17,828 bases of DNA from Nitrososphaerota archaeon (GCA_016200025.1 JACQFO010000126.1:1-17828); one strand, 5' to 3'; shown: positions 1 to 8,643, counted from the first letter of the stretch. The notes: a model not told the origin generated them from the letters alone. Numbers and translations: made by a program.

Positions 1-2
1 CC

Positions 3-2219
3 GGCACGGGGCTCGTCCACATGTCCCCGGCCAACGGAGAAGATGACTTCGCGGTCGCGATGAAGCGAAAGGTCCCCATCTTCGCACCATTCGACGATAG
101 GGTGAGGTTCACCGACGAGGCCGGGGCCTACGCCGGGACCTTTGTCAGGGACGCGGACGCGTCAGTGGTCAGGGACCTTTCGGCCAGGGGAGCGGTCATC
201 CACGCCGGGAAGATCGTCCACGACTACCCCGTATGCTGGAGGTCAGGGCACAGGCTCGTCTGGCTTGCCAGGAGGGAGTACTTCTACTGGGTCGACAGGC
301 TGAGGAACCAGCTCACAGAGGCCGCGAGGGAGGTAGAGTACTTCTTCGAACCGTCGAGAAACCGATTCCTCGGGTTCATAGCGGAGTCACCCCCATGGTG
401 CATCACGAGGGAACGGGTCTGGGGGACCCCACTCCCAATATGGGTCTGCAGGGATTGCGGCGAGAAGACTGGGGCCTTCAGTAGGAAAAGGATAGTCGAG
501 CTTGCAGCCGAACTACCCGACGGGCCCGGCTTCGAGCTCCACAGGCCGTGGATCGACAGGGTGGTCCTGAAGTGTCCGAAATGCGGGGGACGGGCAGAAC
601 GCGAGCCCTTCGTCCTCGACACGTGGCACAACAGCGGCTCTGCCCCCTATGCCTCCTTTACCGACGCCGAATACAAACGCTTGGTTCCTGTCCCGTTCCT
701 GACTGAAGGGATCGACCAGACAAGGGGATGGGCGTACACCATGCTCGTTCTCAACGTGATACTCTCGGGCAGGCCGAAGTCGCCATTCCGGGCCTTCCTG
801 TTCCAGGGGCACGTACTGGACGAGAACGGCCAAAAGATGAGCAAGACTGTGGGAAACGTCCTGCAGGGGCTCGACGTCCTCCGGCAGAACTCTGTCGATG
901 TGACAAGGTACTACCTCGCCTCGAAGGGGTCCCCCGAAGACTCCGTGAGCGTAGGGCTAGATGAGATGGCCGGGAGGCCCTACCAGGTACTCAACACGCT
1001 CTATCACCTTCACCTGTACCTCGTCCAGAACCGGGTCGTAGACGGGTTCGACCAGGCGCAGCACACTATCACTTGGGCTACGAAGCGACGACTCCTCACT
1101 ACGGTGGACCGGTGGGCCCTCGCGAAGCTTGGGAGTGCAAGGGAAGACGTCGACGAAGCCCTCAGTTCGGGGAGGTTCAACGAAGCCGCCCGAGTCCTGG
1201 AGGAACTCGTGATCAATCACACGAGCCAGACCTACGTCCGCCTCGTCAGGGGAGAGCTGTGGAAGGACGACCCCAGAGAGAGGCCAAGGCGCCTGGCGAT
1301 CTACGCAGTCCTCGGCCACGTCCTGTCTCACGCCGACAGGATGCTGCATCCCATATCGCCGTTCGCGACCGAATTCCTCTATCAGGAGGCGTTCGCACCG
1401 AAGAAGTGGGGCGCCCCGCTTATCTTCTCGGCTCCCAAGGGAACAGCTACCGCCAGGGTTTCCAAATCATCCGAGGTAGCGGTCGACCTCGCCCTTCTCG
1501 TCGAAGAGGCCTGCAACTCAGCGCGTACGAAGGCTAGGCTCAAGAGAAGATGGCCTCTGAAGACTCTCGAAGTCCTCGTCCCCGGAGGCTCGCTGGCAGC
1601 GGCCACGAGGACGAAGAGAATCGTCGAGACACTCTGCAACGTCAAGAGCATGCGAGTGCGTTCGTCCGCGGTCGGATTCCCCGCAACATTCGCCCTGAGG
1701 CCCAACCGTTCGAGGTTCGGGGCCCTCTTCAAGGAGAAGACGAGAGACGCAATCGCGGCAGCGACAATCCTCGAGGGTACGAAGGCGCTGCGGGCGTACC
1801 TCTCCGGGAAACCCATCAGGGTCAGCGGCGGCGGCGGGGAGTTCATGGTGCCCATCGCAGCGTACGACCTCTCGGTCGAACCCAATGAAGGGCGAGAAGT
1901 GGGCGAGAAGGGAGGAGTCTTCGTGGCGCTGGTCAAGGAGAGAGACGCGCAGATGATTGCCGAAGGCCTCGTAAGAGACATCGCGCGAAGGCTCCAGGCC
2001 CTTAGAAAGGAGAGGGGCTTCGTCCCCACTGAAATGCTTCGACTGGCGTCGGTCGCCGGACTGGACCAAGAAGACCTTGCCATGGTGAGACCCCTGTCGA
2101 AACAGATCGCGTTCCTTGTAAGGGTCAAGAGAGTCGAGCTGATGGACGAGCGGGCGCAGGGCAGGAAGTGGCAGGAGGATGACCTGGACGGGAAGCCGAT
2201 CTTCGTCGACGTGGGCTAG
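3..2219 (+). CDS. ileS: Isoleucyl-tRNA synthetase, C-terminal part (5' truncated by window edge)
   Basis: Class I aminoacyl-tRNA synthetase that charges tRNA-Ile in the cytoplasm. The reading frame is already open at nt 3 and the ATG at nt 21 is an internal Met, so the N-terminal part, including the HIGH motif, lies outside the window. What remains starts at the end of the CP1 editing domain (GTGLVHMSPANGEDDF, whose acidic pair matches the family's editing signature). Next come a four-cysteine zinc site (CxxC at residues 143/146 and 185/188, counted from the Met at nt 21), the segment LDTWHNSGSAPYA, and a KMSKS-type loop written KMSKT (nt 834-848). A long helical anticodon-binding domain follows. 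The Cys4 knuckle inside the catalytic core and the TWHNSG wording resemble archaeal/eukaryal-type IleRS as I remember them. About 738 residues are present of a usual length near 1,050. The TAG stop overlaps the stop of the convergent flippase gene by 4 bp. Confidence 0.95.
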   Translation, partial: GTGLVHMSPANGEDDFAVAMKRKVPIFAPFDDRVRFTDEAGAYAGTFVRDADASVVRDLSARGAVIHAGKIVHDYPVCWRSGHRLVWLARREYFYWVDRLRNQLTEAAREVEYFFEPSRNRFLGFIAESPPWCITRERVWGTPLPIWVCRDCGEKTGAFSRKRIVELAAELPDGPGFELHRPWIDRVVLKCPKCGGRAEREPFVLDTWHNSGSAPYASFTDAEYKRLVPVPFLTEGIDQTRGWAYTMLVLNVILSGRPKSPFRAFLFQGHVLDENGQKMSKTVGNVLQGLDVLRQNSVDVTRYYLASKGSPEDSVSVGLDEMAGRPYQVLNTLYHLHLYLVQNRVVDGFDQAQHTITWATKRRLLTTVDRWALAKLGSAREDVDEALSSGRFNEAARVLEELVINHTSQTYVRLVRGELWKDDPRERPRRLAIYAVLGHVLSHADRMLHPISPFATEFLYQEAFAPKKWGAPLIFSAPKGTATARVSKSSEVAVDLALLVEEACNSARTKARLKRRWPLKTLEVLVPGGSLAAATRTKRIVETLCNVKSMRVRSSAVGFPATFALRPNRSRFGALFKEKTRDAIAAATILEGTKALRAYLSGKPIRVSGGGGEFMVPIAAYDLSVEPNEGREVGEKGGVFVALVKERDAQMIAEGLVRDIARRLQALRKERGFVPTEMLRLASVAGLDQEDLAMVRPLSKQIAFLVRVKRVELMDERAQGRKWQEDDLDGKPIFVDVG

Positions 2220-3754
2220 AGGAGCCTGCGCGCCAGCTTCGAGACGAACCGCAGCGAACTTGGAAGGAGGGTGTCTATGAAATCCATGTCCGACTGGCTG
2301 AACCCCCTGAGGGCCTTCATGATGAGCAAGTAGATCACCAGGCCTGCTGGCATCATTAGTAGGGCAGCCCCCACGCTCGCAGCCCGAGTCGCAAGGCCCA
2401 CCCCCTGGCCAAGATAGAGCACCCCGAAGACGACGGCACCCATGGCTGCCGAGGCAACCAGGGACTTCGCGTAGGCCGCGACGTCGAGGACCAACATCCC
2501 GCTTCTATGGACGAAGAAGGCCACGGCCACCAGCATCGCCAGCATCATTCCCGCCCTGCCCAGGGCGATGCCGAACAGGCCGACGTAGGGCACGGCGAAG
2601 ACCGAGACGGAGACAAGGACCACCAGGGCGGCCAGGCTGCTCAGGGTGAAGTGGTGGGCTCTGTCTTCGACAAGGAGGCTCGAGGAGTAGACCGCCGCGA
2701 TCGACGAGAAGGAGATGGATATGGCGACTACCGACAGTAGCGGCCAACCCGAGACGTAGGCGTCGCCGAAGAGCCTAAGGAGAAAGGGGGAGACTGCGGC
2801 GAGTCCGAACCCCATGGGGACCGCGGTCAGGCTGATGTACCTTGTGTAGAGGCGGAGCATGGAACGCTTCTTTGCCTCGTCTGCGTAGCTGCTCAAGGCT
2901 GGGACGAGGACGTTCGTGGCCGCGCTGGGGGCAAAGGATGCGACCGCCGCCCCCACTGTCGCAACGTTGTAGATGGCCAAGTCTCCCAAACCCTGCTGGA
3001 AGAAGGCGAGGAGTTTGTCTGTCTGCGAGACCGCCAGCCCCATCAGGGCAGCGAAGAAGACTGATGCCATGTAGCTCCTCACTTGTCCGAGCCCTAGGCT
3101 GGGTCCGGGGAGGTGGCGCAGGGCCCCAGAAACTGAGGCGTTCGCGAACATAGCGAGGAGGGCGTCGCCGACCACGAAGCCCATGAAGACACCCGGCGGC
3201 CCAGCGCCAAGGAGTAGCAGGGCCGCGGCACAGGCGTATCTGGCCAGGCTCGAGGCGATGATTACCTTGCCCGCCCCGGTTGCCCTCCCAGTCCCGAGCA
3301 TCGAGTACGTCCCCAGCTGGGCAAAGGAGTAGACGACCGCGTCGAGGCCCGCGAAGAAGACCGTCGACTGATCTAGCGGACCGGCTATCAGGGAGGCCGC
3401 GGGACTGACGTAGAGGAGGACGAAGATGGAAGCAGAGACGGCCCCGCAGACGAGGAGCGAGCCCAGGTAGACCTTCCTAGCCGAGGAGCCGGCGTTTCGC
3501 ATGAATTCCGATAGGAAACGGGTCACTGCGGGGGGCGTGGCCGTGACGCCGGCCCCGGTCACGGGCAGTGCAAGGACGGAGAGGGTCGCAACGGACACGA
3601 CGACCAGGTTGAGGAAGGACACCAGCCCGACCTCCTCGATGGGATGGAGGGAGTTGGTGAGCAATACCAGGAAGAGTGTGTTCAGAACGAGTGTTACGAT
3701 GTTCGCCAGGTAGAGGGTCGCCACCCCGACGGCGACCTTGGCATCAGAATGCAA
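2216..3754 (-). CDS. MOP-superfamily polysaccharide/lipid-linked oligosaccharide flippase
   Basis: A 512-residue, very hydrophobic membrane protein with roughly 12-14 predicted transmembrane helices from residue 10 to the C-terminus. The spacing and small-residue-rich helices match the oligosaccharide flippase branch (Wzx/RfbX-like) of the MOP superfamily. Such proteins move lipid-linked glycans across the cytoplasmic membrane, in archaea typically for N-glycosylation or surface polysaccharide; the substrate cannot be read from sequence. The start is a TTG at 3754: no in-frame ATG is available before the first membrane helix, and a TATA-like box (3783-3790) sits about 32 bp upstream, giving a very short leader. 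No glycosyltransferase neighbours are present, so the glycan pathway is not identified. The stop TAG shares CTAG with the ileS stop. Family confident, substrate unknown. Confidence 0.85.
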   Translation of the reverse strand: MHSDAKVAVGVATLYLANIVTLVLNTLFLVLLTNSLHPIEEVGLVSFLNLVVVSVATLSVLALPVTGAGVTATPPAVTRFLSEFMRNAGSSARKVYLGSLLVCGAVSASIFVLLYVSPAASLIAGPLDQSTVFFAGLDAVVYSFAQLGTYSMLGTGRATGAGKVIIASSLARYACAAALLLLGAGPPGVFMGFVVGDALLAMFANASVSGALRHLPGPSLGLGQVRSYMASVFFAALMGLAVSQTDKLLAFFQQGLGDLAIYNVATVGAAVASFAPSAATNVLVPALSSYADEAKKRSMLRLYTRYISLTAVPMGFGLAAVSPFLLRLFGDAYVSGWPLLSVVAISISFSSIAAVYSSSLLVEDRAHHFTLSSLAALVVLVSVSVFAVPYVGLFGIALGRAGMMLAMLVAVAFFVHRSGMLVLDVAAYAKSLVASAAMGAVVFGVLYLGQGVGLATRAASVGAALLMMPAGLVIYLLIMKALRGFSQSDMDFIDTLLPSSLRFVSKLARRLL

Positions 3755-3782
3755 CGGAAACGGTGCGCGAGCCTGGTGGGCA

Positions 3783-3790
3783 CTATATAA
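3783..3790 (-). promoter_or_regulatory. TATA box for the flippase gene
   Basis: TTATATAG on the minus strand, seven bases after the stop of the upstream MBL gene. Its centre is about 32 bp before the TTG start at 3754. Archaeal transcription usually starts about 26 bp downstream of the box centre, i.e. near 3760, giving a leader of only a few bases. This suggests the flippase is transcribed separately from the nuclease gene. Confidence 0.6.
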
Positions 3791-3796
3791 TCGGGC

Positions 3797-4807
3797 CTAA
3801 TCTCCTCGGACGTAATCCGAGAGGGACGACTGGTAGCTCGAGAGGGGCCTGGCGCTGAAGCCCATCTGCCTGAGGTCGCCTGCGAACTCGGCAGCGAACC
3901 CGTGGACGGTGTAGACGACCTCGGGGGAGACCCCCTCTACGAGTTTGAGGAGTTCCTGATAGTCGCAGTGGTCGCTCAGTGGGAAAGAATAGTCTGCGCC
4001 CATGGAATGCCTGTACCCCGACTTCACTGCCCACCCGCTGAAAGAAACGAGTATGGCCCCGTATTTTTTCTTGAGCTGTGCCATCAGCCTGCTCCGGCCG
4101 CTGGACATGGGACTGACCATCACCCACGGTCCGTGGGGGAGCTTGTCCACGTCCTTCTCAGGGTCGAAGGTCCTTCCAGGTTTCAGTTTGACTCCGTGGT
4201 CGACGTGGACGCCGTTCATCAACGCCACGCTCTGATGGTAGTAGAGAGGCTCCCAGCTGGAGAAGTAGTAAGAGAGGAGCTGAGCCTTTCCAAGCGGGTA
4301 TCCCATCAGAACTATGGGCCTCCCCCTGTCGAATGATTCCGAAATCAGGCTGTTCACGTCCCTTACGAGCTTCGCGGGCTGCGGAAAGATGTAGTCAGGG
4401 AGCCCGTAAGTCGTCTCCATCACCAGTATTCTTGCCCTTCTGGTGGTGCACTTCCCGAGGAAGGCCCTTTCCCTGCCCGAAGCGTCCCCTGTGTAGTAGA
4501 CCTCGTCAGCGATCTTAATTGCCCGCGATCCGAGTATGTGCCCCGAGTCGTAGAGTTCGACATCATCGGCGTCGGCCATCGTCTTCCCGAGGTCGTACCC
4601 TCGAGCCAGGGCCAGGTCTGTAGTCTCGACAGATGCGATGACACGCTCGTTCCTCGAGGGGTTGTGCATGTGGTCGATGTGAGCGTGCGACACAAAAGTG
4701 TAGTCGGCCCTTGACGCGCCCCTCGGGTCTAGGTCGAATCTTGTGTTCCCCAACTCGACCTGGATGCCCCCGTTCGCAGTGACCGAGGCCTTTGGCAAGC
4801 TGGTCAT
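3797..4807 (-). CDS. MBL-fold exonuclease / mRNA 3'-end processing factor-like (COG1236 type)
   Basis: Metallo-beta-lactamase-fold nuclease of about 336 residues counted from the ATG at 4807. It has the metal-binding motif HAHIDH (H41, H43, D45, H46), then DSGHILGS (H90), YTGD (D108), the segment METTYGLPDYIFPQPAK, a PLGKAQ segment, FPLSDHCDYQEL (D279-H280) and a C-terminal TVHG histidine (H302). This order matches the COG1236 group: archaeal 'mRNA 3'-end processing' proteins and bacterial ligase-associated DNA exonucleases. A Zn-dependent DNA or RNA nuclease is therefore likely, and the substrate is open. No ligase or Lhr helicase gene is nearby. The frame stays open up to 4870, but that extension would overlap the end of the glycosidase-like gene and has low-complexity basic sequence. 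ATG 4807, or TTG 4798 given the TATA position, is more plausible. Confidence 0.88.
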   Translation of the reverse strand: MTSLPKASVTANGGIQVELGNTRFDLDPRGASRADYTFVSHAHIDHMHNPSRNERVIASVETTDLALARGYDLGKTMADADDVELYDSGHILGSRAIKIADEVYYTGDASGRERAFLGKCTTRRARILVMETTYGLPDYIFPQPAKLVRDVNSLISESFDRGRPIVLMGYPLGKAQLLSYYFSSWEPLYYHQSVALMNGVHVDHGVKLKPGRTFDPEKDVDKLPHGPWVMVSPMSSGRSRLMAQLKKKYGAILVSFSGWAVKSGYRHSMGADYSFPLSDHCDYQELLKLVEGVSPEVVYTVHGFAAEFAGDLRQMGFSARPLSSYQSSLSDYVRGD

Positions 4808-4822
4808 CACGGCCCTAGTTCG

Positions 4823-4830
4823 ATTATTAA
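4823..4830 (-). promoter_or_regulatory. Candidate TATA box for the MBL nuclease gene
   Basis: TTAATAAT on the minus strand, overlapping the TAA stop (4827-4829) of the upstream glycosidase-like gene. Its centre is about 20 bp before ATG 4807 and about 28 bp before the in-frame TTG at 4798, so it fits a leaderless TTG start better than the ATG. Confidence 0.4.
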
Positions 4831-7142
4831 GCTGTCGAGATCCTGAACGCTTTCCATTCGTTGGGCCCAAGCGAGGCTTCGAAACTCATGGTGGGCAAGA
4901 CCCTCAATGAAGCCACCTTGGCCCAGGTTGCTTTCGCTGGGTCAAGGGTCTCCAGGGGGACCGAGAGGTGCTTCGAGAGTTCGGCACCCCTGGGAGAGAA
5001 GGTCACAGTCGAGCGAGCCTGCTGGTTCGTGGCGTTGCCGATGCAGAGGATTTGGCCGGGGCTTGAAAAGGAGACGCCATGGAGCCCTCTTGAGGGGAGG
5101 TCGAGCAGTTCTGCCTTTGCGAACTTCGTTCCCTTCCTGCACTCGACCTTGGAGCCAGAGAGGAAGGCGTGCGCTTCCCCGACTCCCCTCCCGACGAAGA
5201 CGGTCGCAAGTTCGCCTGCCCAGATGTCAGAGGCCAGCGCCCACTTCAGGCTTGAGGCGCCAGGAGGAGAGAAGGCCACCTTCTCTGCCGTCGGGACGAG
5301 CCCCAGCTCCCCCTCGATCAGCGCTTCGATGAAGCGCGCAGCAGCCACGGGGTCGGAGTCGGCCTCGCGGACCTCCCCTCCTTCGATATCGACCCAGTAG
5401 GGAAACTCCCCGGGCGAGCCACCAAGCTTTGGGGCGTCCTCGGTGACAAGTCGAGAGACCTTCTGCAGTTCGAGGCTCCCTATGCCCGAGAGGCCTATCC
5501 TGTAGCAGAGCGATGCGTGTGCAAGAGCGGCGCGTGTCCAATAGCCACCCAGCTGCCCGCTGCCGTAGCTCCGGTTGAAGTAGACCTGGTTCGAGGTAGG
5601 CACCGTCCTCGGCCCGTAGGGTGTCTCGAAATCCTTCTCCATCAGCCTGTGGGCGGCAGCTTGTTCTGCCGAAGGCAGGAACTGGTGCCTGTAGGATGCG
5701 ATGGCCATGTCTATCGTCTCGTCGGTCCGGAGTCGGCCGGAAGAGTCGAGGCAGAGGGAGAGGAATCCCCTGTCGTCGGTCAGTGATTTTTTCACCCGGT
5801 CAGCGAGCATCTCTGCCCTTTCTCGGAACTTGCCGGCGTCGTCGGACTTTGATATTTGACGCGCAACCTGTGAAGCCCAGGTCAGCGCGCCAGCCGCGGC
5901 AAGAGTGACCTCGGGGACTTCGCCGGTTGGGTGGCCTCTGCCGAGGTGTCTCCTCCAGCCCTGGGGCAGCGAGGGCTCGGTCGAGATGGAATAGCCCTTG
6001 GAGGCGGCGAAGAGCGCTCCCGCGAGCCTCTTCAAGAATGGGTACAGTGACCTCGATTTCTTCTTGTCCTGGGCCAGGAGCAGGTGAACCGAAGCCGCCT
6101 GCAGCAGGACCGAGGTCTCGAGAACCCCTTGCATCGAGGGCTCGGATGAATGAGGCATCGACCCGTCTTTCCGCGCGAGCTTTCGGGACCCTTCCAGCGC
6201 GGATGCTGCGCCTACGGCGTCGACATAGGACATCCCCCTGACGCATTCGTACCTGTCGAGCAGGTACCCTCGAAGCCCTGCGCCCTGGAGGGCGGAGACC
6301 GCCCAGGCAAAGGATTCCGATATCGACTGGCTCGAGCAGTAGAAGGAAGGACCGCGCTTCCCCGGATTCGACTCTCCCGCCTGGAGGCGCCGGAAGTCGG
6401 AGAGGGCATCCTCGAGCCTTGCGGGATTGTAGATGAAGGCGAAGGCGAGCTCCTTTGACTCGGCAGGGGCCAGGTCCAAGTCATGAAGCGAGAGTATCAG
6501 GACCTGTCCGGACATCCCCGCAGTCGACTCGGGGAGTTCTCCCGCAGATATGAAGTCCTGCGCCCTGGATCTGTTCGTGGTCATGAAGAACCTGGCGGGC
6601 GCCGGCGTCGTGCCGACGACCCGGGCCGATGGAGGGTCGGAGACTTCGTCCATTGCAACGTGACTGTCGCGGTTGAAAGCGTTGAAGCCCAGCGAGCCCC
6701 AACCTTCCGAGGACTCGCCCAGCTGTGACGCAGTGGGGTCGGCCAAGCCTATGACGCGCAGCTTGATGGATGACGGTCCGGAGTTCCTGAGCCTCAGCCT
6801 CCTCACGTATCCAGCCGAGGCGCCATGGAAGAAGGTAATCGATTGAGTCGCCTCAACGGAGTCGAAGACCTTCCCCGAGAACTGAGCGGCGCGCGGCGCG
6901 GCCCGGACCGTCCAATCGGGCCTCAGCGCCTGGACTACGACGCCGGCCTGCACCTTGTAGAACCAAAGGCCCTCGAACCCGAAGAGCGCCCTCCCCTCCA
7001 GCAACGAGTCGAAAGAACGCAACGACCCGTCCGGGTCGACCAAGGCCCTGACCTCCCTGAGCCTGAGGACCAGCGGCCTCTTCATCGAAGTCGACCGAAG
7101 TCCAGAGGAAGTGCCGGGAACGGCCTCCATGGTAGCCCCCAC
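4827..7142 (-). CDS. Six-hairpin glycosidase-like protein, related to the glycogen-debranching/GH15-type fold
   Basis: Predicted cytoplasmic protein of 771 residues with no signal peptide or membrane helix. Residues about 30-240 look like a beta-rich N-terminal domain of the kind preceding (alpha/alpha)6 glycosidase barrels. Residues about 270-620 carry alternating helices with patches typical of amylo-alpha-1,6-glucosidase-like proteins: GWRRHLGRGHPTGEVPEVT (395-413), DETIDMAIASYRHQF (474-488), TPYGPRTVP (507-515) and YGSGQLGGYWTRAALAHA (526-543). The stretch around FIEALIEGELGLVPTAEKV (604-622) resembles the usual end of such barrels, followed by a beta-rich C-terminal domain to 771. A role in alpha-glucan or oligosaccharide hydrolysis is inferred; catalytic acids could not be assigned. 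The start may be GTG 7142, ATG 7130 (preceded by GGGGG at 5-nt spacing) or ATG 7085. It lies between cysS and the nuclease gene with no other sugar gene nearby. Confidence 0.65.
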   Translation of the reverse strand: MGATMEAVPGTSSGLRSTSMKRPLVLRLREVRALVDPDGSLRSFDSLLEGRALFGFEGLWFYKVQAGVVVQALRPDWTVRAAPRAAQFSGKVFDSVEATQSITFFHGASAGYVRRLRLRNSGPSSIKLRVIGLADPTASQLGESSEGWGSLGFNAFNRDSHVAMDEVSDPPSARVVGTTPAPARFFMTTNRSRAQDFISAGELPESTAGMSGQVLILSLHDLDLAPAESKELAFAFIYNPARLEDALSDFRRLQAGESNPGKRGPSFYCSSQSISESFAWAVSALQGAGLRGYLLDRYECVRGMSYVDAVGAASALEGSRKLARKDGSMPHSSEPSMQGVLETSVLLQAASVHLLLAQDKKKSRSLYPFLKRLAGALFAASKGYSISTEPSLPQGWRRHLGRGHPTGEVPEVTLAAAGALTWASQVARQISKSDDAGKFRERAEMLADRVKKSLTDDRGFLSLCLDSSGRLRTDETIDMAIASYRHQFLPSAEQAAAHRLMEKDFETPYGPRTVPTSNQVYFNRSYGSGQLGGYWTRAALAHASLCYRIGLSGIGSLELQKVSRLVTEDAPKLGGSPGEFPYWVDIEGGEVREADSDPVAAARFIEALIEGELGLVPTAEKVAFSPPGASSLKWALASDIWAGELATVFVGRGVGEAHAFLSGSKVECRKGTKFAKAELLDLPSRGLHGVSFSSPGQILCIGNATNQQARSTVTFSPRGAELSKHLSVPLETLDPAKATWAKVASLRVLPTMSFEASLGPNEWKAFRISTA

Positions 7143-7167
7143 AGGCCTATCCCTTGGCCGTCTCGCC

Positions 7168-7175
7168 TAATATCG
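7168..7175 (-). promoter_or_regulatory. Candidate TATA box for the glycosidase-like gene
   Basis: GATATTAG on the minus strand in the 71-bp gap after cysS, centred about 29 bp before GTG 7142. A second AT-rich element (TTCAATAAAT, 7181-7190) lies just upstream and could be the real box if translation starts at ATG 7130. Either way the gene seems to have its own promoter. Confidence 0.4.
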
Positions 7176-7213
7176 ACGTGATTTATTGAATTTGAGCATG
7201 TGGAGACGCTCCC

Positions 7214-8614
7214 TTAACCTCGCTCCCTTCGCTTCCAACTCGTTCCGCGGGGGGTGTCCTCTATGGCGATTCCCTTGGCGTAGAGCTCGTCCCTGATCCT
7301 GTCCGACTCGGCGAAGTCCCGTCTGATCCGCGCTTCGTCTCTTTTCTTGAGCAGGGAGGCCAGGTCCGGTGGGAGCGCCTGTTGCTGGAAGTCCAGGACT
7401 CCCAACACTCCGTTTATCCTCTCCAGGGCCTTCATGATGGAACGGGCCTCACGCGCCCCGAGCCCCTCGGCGTCTACGAGCTTGTTGACTCTCTTTGCGA
7501 AAGAGAAGACCGCCGCCAAAGCACCCGGGGTGTTCAGGTCTTCGTCCATCGCCTTCTCGAATCCTTCGAGGAGGTCCGCCGAGAGTCCCTCGTCGTCTGC
7601 AGACACGGCCTTTGCGGACCTGAGCCTGGAGACGAAGTCCTGCAGTCTCTGTCTTTGGGCCCTCGCCTGCTGCAGCGCGGCGTTGGTCAGGTCGACTGGG
7701 TCGCGGTACTTCGAGGAAACCAGGAACATCCTGACGGAGAGAGGGTCCCAGCCATCGGCAATCAGGTCGCGGAGGTAGACCACGTTGCCCACGGACTTGT
7801 GCATCTCGGCTCCCTTGACGTTGAGGAATTCCGAGTGGAGCCAGTATTTCGCGAACTTCCTTCCCGTCGCCGCCTCCGACTGCGCAATCTCGTTTTCGTG
7901 GTGGGGGAACCTGTTGTCCATACCCCCCGTGTGGATGTCGAAGGTGCTTCCAAGGTACTTCATGGACATCGCGGAGCACTCGATGTGCCACCCCGGACGC
8001 CCCTTCCCCAGTTCAGTTTCCCAGAAGACCTCGCCGTCTTCGGGGTCCCAGGCCTTCCAGAGGGCAAAGTCGGCCGCCTGAAGCTTATCTTCATAGTGGT
8101 CTTGCGAGACCCTCCCAGCGGTCTTTAAGGACCCGAGCCTTACGCCTGAGAGGGCCCCGTACTTGGGGAACCTGGAGACCTTGAAGTATACAGAGCCGTC
8201 AGAAACCGCATACGCGTATCCCTTTCTGACGAGGGTCTGGATCAGGGAGACCATTTCCTCTATGTGTTCCGTGGCCCGGGGGTATTTTTCTGCCCGCTCG
8301 ACTTTCAGGAGGCTGAGGTCGCCCATGAATGCTTCTTCGTAGAACCTGGTCAGCTCCTTCAACGGCTTGTTGGATTCCCGGATTCCTTTGATTATCTTGT
8401 CCTCAACGTCCGTGATGTTCATGACCTGCTGGACCTTGTAGCCCTTGAACTCCAGGTATCTCCTCAGCACGTCCTCGAAGACGAAGGTCCTCAGGTTCCC
8501 GATGTGCGCGTAGTTCCAGACCGTGGGGCCGCAGGTGTACATCCTGACCGCCCCGGGCTTCAGCGGGCGGAACACCTGCAGCTTTCTTCCCATGCTGTTG
8601 TAGAGCCTGAGCAA
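7214..8614 (-). CDS. cysS: Cysteinyl-tRNA synthetase
   Basis: Class I synthetase that charges tRNA-Cys; 466 residues, normal for the family. The N-terminus LRLYNSMGR leads into MYTCGPTVWNYAHIGNLRT, with the HIGH motif as HIGN (37-40). The catalytic zinc ligands fit C28, C213 (GWHIECSAMSMKYLGS), H238 and E242 (PHHENEIAQSE). The KMSKS loop reads EMHKS (270-274) before VGNVV, an atypical version that keeps the second lysine. A C-terminal helical anticodon-recognition region follows. The start is TTG at 8614: the conserved family beginning L-x-L-Y-N lies upstream of the first ATG (8593), and a TATA-like T/A tract is about 34 bp upstream. The gene for its likely substrate, tRNA-Cys(GCA), is also in this window (15537-15623). 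Confidence 0.97.
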   Translation of the reverse strand: MLRLYNSMGRKLQVFRPLKPGAVRMYTCGPTVWNYAHIGNLRTFVFEDVLRRYLEFKGYKVQQVMNITDVEDKIIKGIRESNKPLKELTRFYEEAFMGDLSLLKVERAEKYPRATEHIEEMVSLIQTLVRKGYAYAVSDGSVYFKVSRFPKYGALSGVRLGSLKTAGRVSQDHYEDKLQAADFALWKAWDPEDGEVFWETELGKGRPGWHIECSAMSMKYLGSTFDIHTGGMDNRFPHHENEIAQSEAATGRKFAKYWLHSEFLNVKGAEMHKSVGNVVYLRDLIADGWDPLSVRMFLVSSKYRDPVDLTNAALQQARAQRQRLQDFVSRLRSAKAVSADDEGLSADLLEGFEKAMDEDLNTPGALAAVFSFAKRVNKLVDAEGLGAREARSIMKALERINGVLGVLDFQQQALPPDLASLLKKRDEARIRRDFAESDRIRDELYAKGIAIEDTPRGTSWKRRERG

Positions 8615-8643
8615 TAGGGTCGCCGTCCTAGGTGAAATCCCTG

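Noticed and set aside
1382..2128. 248-residue frame antisense to ileS
   Set aside because: Ser/Arg-rich shadow of the IleRS C-terminal region with no recognisable fold.
7382..8128. 248-residue open frame antisense to cysS
   Set aside because: The opposite strand encodes an unmistakable CysRS; long antisense frames are expected in GC-rich coding DNA and the peptide shows no family features.
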